Shown here: one piece after another, positions 7,102-12,236 of the stretch
How positions within the stretch are numbered: the first letter of the stretch is position 1
Layout of the letters: each line of letters starts with the position of its first letter
NCBI GenBank assembly: GCA_002385415.1
Contig: DGDL01000019.1
Span: 3,329-15,564 of the forward strand
Length of the DNA stretch: 12,236 bases
Direction of reading: 5' to 3'
From: Clostridiales bacterium UBA3953
GTDB lineage: Bacteria > Bacillota > Clostridia > Oscillospirales > CAG-272
Translations under genes and position numbers: made by a program
The notes under the pieces: generated by a model
Database searches by the model: none
What the model was told of the DNA's origin: nothing
Seen by the model: only the letters and a program-made list of their open reading frames with translations

Positions 7102-8004
7102 ATGAAAAAACTGCTCGTAATTTTTATCTCTGTTCTTCTTGCGCTGACCGCTAATTTATCAGTGTTTGCGGCATACGAACTGGAGGATTTCACCATTCCT
7201 GAGACCGGCATACTGTTCCAGTTCAACGGCAATGCTGACGACGCATTCGGCAACATAAGCGGCACCATAGTCGGTGACCCGCAGTTTGTCGAAGGCAGGG
7301 ACAATGTCCAAAACGGCGCCATTTATTTCGATTCTCCCGACCAGCATGTCGCGCTGCTGAAAAACGACATCCCGGGCGACTGGACCGCCAGCTTTTGGGT
7401 GAAGCAGACCGAGCTTCCGAACTATTCCTTCCTTTGCACCAGCATCAAAGGCTCGCTGCGCCTCAATCAGACCAACACCGGAACGGTAGGCGCGACAATC
7501 AACGACGTTGTGGACAACTCCACCGCCTATGAAGTGGAGCTGGACAAATGGACGATGCTCACTTTTGTGCATGTGGCCGACGATGCTTCCACCCATGTTT
7601 ATGCTGACGGCGAATACATAGACAGCATGTTCGGCGAGCTGGCTTTGCCTTTCACACTGCTTGGAAACGAGTCTGCCGAGTTGAAGGGCTGGCAGATAGC
7701 CCCGATGTATGCGATGGACGATGTATGGTTTTTCGGGCGTGCGCTGTCCGAAGAGGAAGTGCTCAATCTTTACAAAACCAACTCCGTTGACGGAAAAGGT
7801 CTGACCCCGGAGCAATCCGAGGACAGCGAGCCTGTGGTAGACGAGACGCCCGAGGCTGCGGTCGAAATCCCGGCAGCCGACGCGGCAGAAAGCAAGCCGG
7901 TTGCAGCCCCCCAGACTTCGGATATGACGGCGGGATTGGCGGCGGTCGCTTCTCTTTGCGCAGCGGCGATTATTTACCTGCGTAAAGGAGCCAGAAATGC
8001 GTAA
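7102..8004 (+). CDS. Secreted LamG/concanavalin A-like lectin-domain protein with a PQTSD surface anchor
   Basis: The 300-residue protein has a Sec signal peptide (MKK, hydrophobic core, likely cut after VFA at residue 23). Residues about 37-225 look like a LamG/concanavalin A-like jelly roll: a start reading ILFQFNGNADDAFGN, a central WTASFWVK strand, KWTMLTFVHVADD, then the end motif DDVWFFGRALSEEEV. An acidic, Pro/Ala-rich linker follows. The C-terminus has PQTSD (270-274), a hydrophobic segment (about 275-293) and basic RKGAR, the layout of a sortase-type cell-wall sorting signal with a variant motif. I infer a wall-attached glycan-binding protein; no catalytic residues are evident. AAGGAG lies seven bases before the ATG. 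Its last codons lie in a 19-bp tandem duplication and its stop overlaps the next gene by eight bases. Confidence 0.78.
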   Translation: MKKLLVIFISVLLALTANLSVFAAYELEDFTIPETGILFQFNGNADDAFGNISGTIVGDPQFVEGRDNVQNGAIYFDSPDQHVALLKNDIPGDWTASFWVKQTELPNYSFLCTSIKGSLRLNQTNTGTVGATINDVVDNSTAYEVELDKWTMLTFVHVADDASTHVYADGEYIDSMFGELALPFTLLGNESAELKGWQIAPMYAMDDVWFFGRALSEEEVLNLYKTNSVDGKGLTPEQSEDSEPVVDETPEAAVEIPAADAAESKPVAAPQTSDMTAGLAAVASLCAAAIIYLRKGARNA

Positions 8005-8016
8005 AGGAGCCAGAAA
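7979..8016 (+). repeat. Perfect 19-bp tandem duplication at the gene junction
   Basis: The unit TGCGTAAAGGAGCCAGAAA occurs twice without gap (7979-7997 and 7998-8016). The first copy carries the AAAGGAG ribosome site and the A of the ATG for the next gene; the second copy carries the TAA that ends the LamG gene. Because 19 is not a multiple of three, the two genes are in different frames; with one copy they would share one open frame. Confidence 0.95.
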
Positions 8017-9520
8017 ACAGTCAATGAAGAAAATGAAAAGACTGGCTGCTGTCCTGATTGTCGCATCCATGCTTTTTTCCGGCGCATCCTGCTCGCAGGG
8101 CGGCAAGCCCGCGGACGGCAGTCCGGACAGCAGCGGCGCCGACACATCGACGGACGCAGCGAACACCGAGGAAGAAACCGAGTACCGATATTACGAACAT
8201 CTGCCGGCAAAGGACCTCGGCGGGATGGAGTTTCGCATCATCTCGAGGATAACCGACAAGGGTCACGATGCGCAGCAGTACACCGACTATGGCAACGACG
8301 AAATCGACGCCGAGGAGCTGGACGGCTCGCAAATCAACGACACGGTATACAAGCGGAATCGCGAGCTTGAGGAGCGGTACAATTTCTCATTCAACAGTAT
8401 TCAACTGGACAAAAACCCCATGGCAACCGTCAGGCAAAGCGTTCTTGCCGGTTCAGACGACTTTGACGCTGTTGTGGACGGAATCGGCGCCATGTGCGAC
8501 TATTCGATGTATTACCCGCTCGATGATGTCGGCGGACTCGATTTGTTTGCGTCCTGCTGGGACCAGAATGTCAACAGCAGCCTTTCGATAGGCAAAAAGC
8601 ACTATATTGCCGTTGGCGATATGCTGACCCTTGACAAAAAAGGCACCTGGTGCATGCTGTTTAACAAAAAGCTGGCGGCAAACTACCAGCTTGGCTGCCT
8701 GTATGACCTTGTGCGCGCCGGCTCATGGACAATGGATGCCTTTTACTCGATGGCAAGACAGGGTTCAAGCGACATCAACGGCGACGGTGTCCAGGACGAA
8801 AGCGACGCGTGGGGATTTCTCACCGAACACTATAATATTAACATACTCATGTTCGGGGGCAAGGCACGATTTGCCATAAAAGATGAAAACGATTATCCGG
8901 TGCTTGACATTTACAACGACCGCACTGTTGCTGTTTTTGAGAAAGCCTTCAAAATCATGTCGGACAGAGACCTGTGCCTGAACATGGGCTGGTCGAAAAA
9001 CGGGCCTGCCGACTGTTTGAAAGCGTTTGCCGAGGACCGCGGACTGTTTTATATGACCGGTATCGGTACGGCAATGGAATACCGGTATATGGACTCGGAT
9101 TTCGGAATTATCCCGATTCCGAAATATGACGAGGCGCAGGACAACTATTACACCACGCTTTCCAAATTCAACTCTGCCGCAATCGGTATCCCGAAGACCA
9201 GCACAGCGCCGGATGATGTAGGTTTCATTTTGCAGGCGACCTGCATGGCATCCACCCACACGCTCAAATCCACGTTCTATAACATAGTTTTACACGGCAT
9301 AATCATCCGTGACGAAGAGTCGCGCGATATGCTGGACATTATCTTCGCAAACCGCGTATTCGACATTATTTTCATCAACAACTGGGGCGGAATCGGAGAT
9401 ATTTTCACCACACTGCTGACCTCAAACAGCGACAAGCTGTCCTCGATGTATAAAACAAGAGAAAAAAGCGCTTTGACCGCAATAAGCAAAGCTATCGAAA
9501 AATACCAGCAGCTCGCCTGA
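7997..9520 (+). CDS. Second extracellular solute-binding lipoprotein, paralogue of the one at 1818-3308
   Basis: This 507-residue lipoprotein has a signal peptide with lipobox GASC and the lipidated cysteine at C32. A Gly/Ser/Asp/Thr-rich linker runs to about residue 60, followed by the binding fold (MEFRIISRI onwards). Residues 259-270 (DINGDGVQDESD) form a canonical EF-hand-like calcium loop with ligands D259, N261, D263, D267 and D270. The C-terminal half carries FGIIPIPKYDEAQ and RDEESRDMLDIIF, matching the first lipoprotein segment by segment. I used the ATG at 7997, with AAAGGAG six bases upstream; an alternative ATG at 8024 gives MKKMKRL, a more usual signal start, but its ribosome site is about 14 bases away. 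It overlaps the LamG gene by eight bases, so translation is probably coupled. No permease follows. Confidence 0.85.
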   Translation: MRKGARKQSMKKMKRLAAVLIVASMLFSGASCSQGGKPADGSPDSSGADTSTDAANTEEETEYRYYEHLPAKDLGGMEFRIISRITDKGHDAQQYTDYGNDEIDAEELDGSQINDTVYKRNRELEERYNFSFNSIQLDKNPMATVRQSVLAGSDDFDAVVDGIGAMCDYSMYYPLDDVGGLDLFASCWDQNVNSSLSIGKKHYIAVGDMLTLDKKGTWCMLFNKKLAANYQLGCLYDLVRAGSWTMDAFYSMARQGSSDINGDGVQDESDAWGFLTEHYNINILMFGGKARFAIKDENDYPVLDIYNDRTVAVFEKAFKIMSDRDLCLNMGWSKNGPADCLKAFAEDRGLFYMTGIGTAMEYRYMDSDFGIIPIPKYDEAQDNYYTTLSKFNSAAIGIPKTSTAPDDVGFILQATCMASTHTLKSTFYNIVLHGIIIRDEESRDMLDIIFANRVFDIIFINNWGGIGDIFTTLLTSNSDKLSSMYKTREKSALTAISKAIEKYQQLA

Positions 9521-9576
9521 ATTTGACCCGCTCAAATGCACCGAGCCAAACAAAGCGAGCCTTTCCCAAAATAGAA

Positions 9577-9636
9577 TAAAGTCATCACACGCCCTATATG
9601 CCAGCCTCCCCGCATAAAACGCGTGTGATGACTTTA
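9577..9636. repeat. 16-bp perfect inverted repeat before the DHHW gene
   Basis: TAAAGTCATCACACGC (9577-9592) and GCGTGTGATGACTTTA (9621-9636) are exact reverse complements 28 bases apart. Within the spacer TATGC (9597-9601) pairs with GCATA (9612-9616), so the transcript can form one long hairpin. It lies 57 bases after the lipoprotein stop. The tail CTTGTGTATTTG is only weakly T-rich, so it may be a terminator, an operator pair or an RNA structure controlling the next gene. Confidence 0.85.
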
Positions 9637-9657
9637 CTTGTGTATTTGAAGAAAACT

Positions 9658-11013
9658 ATGACGGTAAAAAAAGCATATCTTGCGGCAATCGGTATATTTC
9701 TGTTTGTGATGATGGTCGGGGCTCCGCTGCTTTATACGGCCGACCGCGCCGGTATCATAACTGTAAAAGACATGGGCAACACACCCGAGCAAGCGACGGT
9801 TTACTCCGGCACGCCGTTTGACGGGCCGCTCAACGCTTTGTCAGCCATAAAAGCATCCATAACCAATCTTTACACCAATTTTATGCCCGGATACTATGAA
9901 ATTGTGTATACATACAGCAAGCTGGAGAGCAGCGTCAACGCGCCTTTTATGCGGCTTTACAGCCGGGCGCGGGCAGAGCTTTATAAAAGCCTGCTGCAGC
10001 CGGAGGAGATTCCTGCAGTGCTTCATGTGGACGAAACGGACGAGCCGCCGCCGCCCGACCCCCACAAAGTGGTATCGGTCTCATCCACGCTGCTTTACAC
10101 CTCCGGCATTCACCGCTACTATCGCGTGGACATAGCGTTTGAGGACGGCAAAGAAGTATCGTTTCTTGACACCGCCGTTATATTGTCCGACAAAGAGAAA
10201 GAGGCGCGCGTAAAAGTGCAGGCGAAAAGGCTGCGCCGCATTGCCGAATCAAACGAGGACGTAAATTTCTATTTCATGCTGCTGACCAGGATGCAGGATA
10301 CCGATTATTTTGAGGATATTATACCGGGCGAAGAGTCGACCAAAGAGTATGCGGATTTGTTTCTTTCGCTGCTCGGCGACAATATAACAAAGCTGAAATG
10401 GGATATCGGCACTGTGCGCGACCGGACGGAGCGTGTCTATTTAACCGACCATCATTGGACGGTCTACGGCAGTTATATAGGCTTCCTTCAGCTTTGCGAG
10501 GCTATATGCCCCGACCACACGCCGGTGAAGCTCGGTGAAGCGGTGGATTTTCCGGACACCCGTTTTTACGGCAGCTATGCAAGAATGTGCCAGACAATGG
10601 ATTTGTGGGACGAGTTCCGGGTGTATGACTTTGGGCTTGGGCCGTTTGTCTGCACGCCGCATTGGGATTTTGAGGGGCGGGTAGCGTATCTGCAGCAGCA
10701 AAAGTTCGCGTCGCCGGATATAAATGTTTACGCGGAGTTTTTCCCCAAAGTGAACATAGTCGAGTATCCCGAAAACCGCACCGGGCGCAACCTTTTGGTT
10801 ATCGGCGACAGCTATACACAGGGGTTTGTGCAGCTGCTCGGCAGTGCTTTTGACAAAACAACCGTTTTCTACTATGATGATTACCCGGGCATGCATTACA
10901 ACTCGGTTATAAAACAGCTTGGCATCACCGATGTGCTGTTTCTGCAGTTTTCCGACCGCATTTTGTTTGACATGTACGGGGACGACAAGCTGTCCTTTAT
11001 CCGGCTGGACTGA
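9658..11013 (+). CDS. DHHW/AlgX-like SGNH-type protein, probable polysaccharide O-acetylation partner of MBOAT
   Basis: From the ATG at 9658 the protein has 451 residues. An N-terminal membrane helix (about 6-26) anchors it with the rest outside. Two motifs define the family: YLTDHHWTVYG, with D264, H265, H266 and W267, and GDSYTQG, with S385. By analogy with AlgJ/AlgX and Firmicutes DHHW proteins, S385, H266 and D264 form the Ser-His-Asp triad that transfers acetyl groups to polysaccharide. A proline run (130-133) lies in a charged stretch. The frame stays open up to an ATG at 9598, but that start sits inside the inverted-repeat hairpin and adds 20 polar residues before the helix, so I prefer 9658; its ribosome site (GAAGA) is weak. 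The stop TGA overlaps the ribosome site of the MBOAT gene 12 bases downstream, so the pair is an operon. Confidence 0.8.
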   Translation: MTVKKAYLAAIGIFLFVMMVGAPLLYTADRAGIITVKDMGNTPEQATVYSGTPFDGPLNALSAIKASITNLYTNFMPGYYEIVYTYSKLESSVNAPFMRLYSRARAELYKSLLQPEEIPAVLHVDETDEPPPPDPHKVVSVSSTLLYTSGIHRYYRVDIAFEDGKEVSFLDTAVILSDKEKEARVKVQAKRLRRIAESNEDVNFYFMLLTRMQDTDYFEDIIPGEESTKEYADLFLSLLGDNITKLKWDIGTVRDRTERVYLTDHHWTVYGSYIGFLQLCEAICPDHTPVKLGEAVDFPDTRFYGSYARMCQTMDLWDEFRVYDFGLGPFVCTPHWDFEGRVAYLQQQKFASPDINVYAEFFPKVNIVEYPENRTGRNLLVIGDSYTQGFVQLLGSAFDKTTVFYYDDYPGMHYNSVIKQLGITDVLFLQFSDRILFDMYGDDKLSFIRLD

Positions 11014-11025
11014 GGAGATTAAACC

Positions 11026-12205
11026 ATGCTGTTTTCGTCGGTAGTTTTTGTCTGCGCGTTTTTCCCGCTGTTTTTTGCGCTTTATTATGTGATGCCAAGC
11101 CGAACGGCAAAAAACATACTTCTTTTGGTCTTCTCGCTTATATTCTACGCATGGGGCAAGATTGTGAATCTGCCGCTTTTGATTGCGGCCGCATTTATCG
11201 GTTGGGCGGGCGGCTTGGCCATAGATTATTTCAGGCGAAGGGAAATGCCGGTTGCCGTCAAAACATCGCTGGCCGTGACGGTTGCGCTGCTCCTCGGGAT
11301 GCTCGGGGCATACAAATATCTGGGCTTTATTGCCGAAAACATCAATCTGCTGTTTGGTCTGGATATTGCCGTACCCGAAATCGAGCTGCCTATAGGCATC
11401 AGTTTCTTTACTTTTCAAATACTGTCCTATGTTTTAGACGTGTACCGCAAAGATGTTGCAGCGCAGAAAAACTTTTACATAGTTGCGGTATATCTGTGCG
11501 CGTTCCCGCAGCTTATCGCCGGTCCCGTCGTGCGGTACAGCACAGTGGAAACCGAGCTGACCGAGCGCGAGGTTTCGCTGGACGATGTATATGCAGGGGT
11601 TCGCCGCTTTATAGTCGGGCTTGCCAAAAAAGTGCTCATCGCCAATACGGTGGCGACCGCTGCGGACGGGATATTTTCGTATGACCCCGCCTCATGCGGC
11701 ATTGTGGCGGCATGGATAGGGGCGCTGGCCTATGCCGTTCAGATTTACTTTGATTTTTCCGGTTATTCGGACATGGCAATAGGCATGGGCAGGATGATGG
11801 GCTTCCATTATCTCGAAAACTTCGATGACCCGTACACAGCGGTTTCGGTCACCGATTTCTGGCGGCGTTGGCACATATCCATGTCAACATTTTTCCGCGA
11901 CTATTTGTATATCCCTCTCGGCGGTAACCGCGTGTCAAAACCGCGCTGGATAACAAACATTTTTGTCGTGTGGGCGCTGACCGGACTGTGGCACGGCGCT
12001 GCATGGAACTTTGTGTTATGGGGTGTTTATTTCGGAGCTTTGCTGGTGCTCGAAAAGCTGTTTTGGGGCAAAGCTATCGAAAAAATACCGGTGGCACGCA
12101 ACCTTTATACATTGCTCACCGTTACGGTCGGCTGGGTGTTATTCCGGTCGGAAACTTTGGCCGACGCCATGGATAGGCTATACGCGATGGCGGGCGGCTA
12201 TGGGC
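11026..12205 (+). CDS. MBOAT-family O-acyltransferase, AlgI-like (3' end missing)
   Basis: The frame opens at ATG 11026 with GAGGAG eight bases upstream, which overlaps the stop of the previous gene, and has no stop before the contig end. About 393 codons are genomic. It is a multi-spanning membrane protein starting MLFSSVVFVCAFFPLFFALYY, with the MBOAT landmarks IGISFFTFQILSYV, PQLIAGPVVRY, YFDFSGYSDMAIGMGRM, TDFWRRWHIS (H283), FRDYLYIPLGG and TGLWHGAAWNF. H323 is in the position of the essential histidine of AlgI (H322 in Pseudomonas aeruginosa, from memory). AlgI-type proteins pass acetyl groups across the membrane for extracellular polysaccharide O-acetylation; the DHHW protein would complete the transfer. 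AlgI-like proteins are usually about 460-520 residues, so roughly 80-120 are missing. Codons after 12205 come from adapter sequence and should not be translated. Confidence 0.93.
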
Positions 12206-12236
12206 CTGTCTCTTATACACATCTCCGAGTCCACGG
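12206..12236 (+). other. Nextera transposase adapter read-through (sequencing artefact)
   Basis: CTGTCTCTTATACACATCT (12206-12224) is the exact 19-base mosaic-end sequence used in Nextera/Tn5 libraries. It is followed by CCGAGTCCACGG, which matches the standard read-through CCGAGCCCACGA at 10 of 12 bases. Its position at the very end of the contig indicates untrimmed adapter, not a genomic transposon end. Confidence 0.95.

Noticed and set aside
7159..8166. Minus-strand 335-codon open frame
   Set aside because: It lies antisense across the LamG gene and the start of the lipoprotein gene; no recognisable domain, an effect of codon bias.
9521..9537. Hairpin ATTTGA-CCCGC-TCAAAT after the second lipoprotein gene as a terminator
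   Set aside because: The stem has only six AT-rich pairs and no T-run follows it.
10441..11418. Minus-strand 325-codon open frame
   Set aside because: It is antisense to the DHHW and MBOAT genes, which have specific motifs, and its own protein shows none.
12206..12236. Possible insertion sequence or Tn5 inverted end
   Set aside because: The mosaic end followed by adapter bases at the contig edge points to library adapter, and no transposase gene is present.
1..12236. CRISPR array, toxin-antitoxin, phage or defence genes
   Set aside because: I saw no regularly spaced repeats, no small toxin/antitoxin pair, no integrase or phage protein motifs; every substantial coding region is accounted for by metabolic, transport or surface genes.

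Overview
This is a 12.2 kb contig end from what looks like an uncultured anaerobic Clostridia (Firmicutes/Bacillota, possibly Oscillospirales-like). The guess rests on near-consensus sigma-A promoters (TTGACA-17-TATAAT), strong AGGAG ribosome binding sites, lipoproteins with long Ser/Thr/Asp/Glu-rich linkers, a PQTSD-type C-terminal surface anchor, a DHHW-family/MBOAT pair, and moderate G+C. No 16S or other marker gene is present, so the taxonomy is inference.

Layout. (1) 1-347: C-terminal end of an MFS permease, plus strand, followed by a terminator. (2) 820-1479: minus-strand SIS-domain sugar-phosphate isomerase resembling GmhA, with its own promoter and a bidirectional terminator shared with the convergent side. 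(3) 1603-1793: a complete tRNA-Thr(GGT) unit with perfect promoter boxes, encoded CCA end and a terminator. (4) 1818-3308: minus-strand extracellular solute-binding lipoprotein, divergently transcribed from (5) 3587-5677: a cytoplasmic GH78-like alpha-L-rhamnosidase with two tandem terminator-like hairpins downstream. (6) 6028-9520: a likely operon of a URO-D-superfamily protein, a surface-anchored LamG/concanavalin-like lectin protein and a second solute-binding lipoprotein that is a paralogue of the first. (7) 9658 to the end: a DHHW/AlgX-like protein followed by an AlgI-like MBOAT O-acyltransferase, cut off by the end of the contig. The MBOAT gene has no stop in the window. The last 31 bases match the Nextera transposase adapter and are not genomic.

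How the genes may work together. The central block (1818-9520) reads as a glycan or plant-glycoside utilisation locus: two lipoprotein binding proteins capture oligosaccharides outside, a wall-anchored lectin-like protein may hold substrate at the surface, and a cytoplasmic rhamnosidase-like enzyme trims the imported product. No ABC permease or ATPase gene is present, so both binding proteins must use components encoded elsewhere. The last block is an independent surface-polysaccharide O-acetylation module.

The most unusual features are a perfect 19-bp tandem duplication exactly at the lamG/solute-binding-protein junction, whose removal would fuse the two reading frames; a 16-bp perfect inverted repeat just ahead of the DHHW gene; a URO-D-like protein lacking the zinc-binding cysteine of the methyltransferase members of its family; and a GH78-like enzyme that has the candidate catalytic residues inside a diverged motif. 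I did not find a convincing wholly new defence or mobile system.
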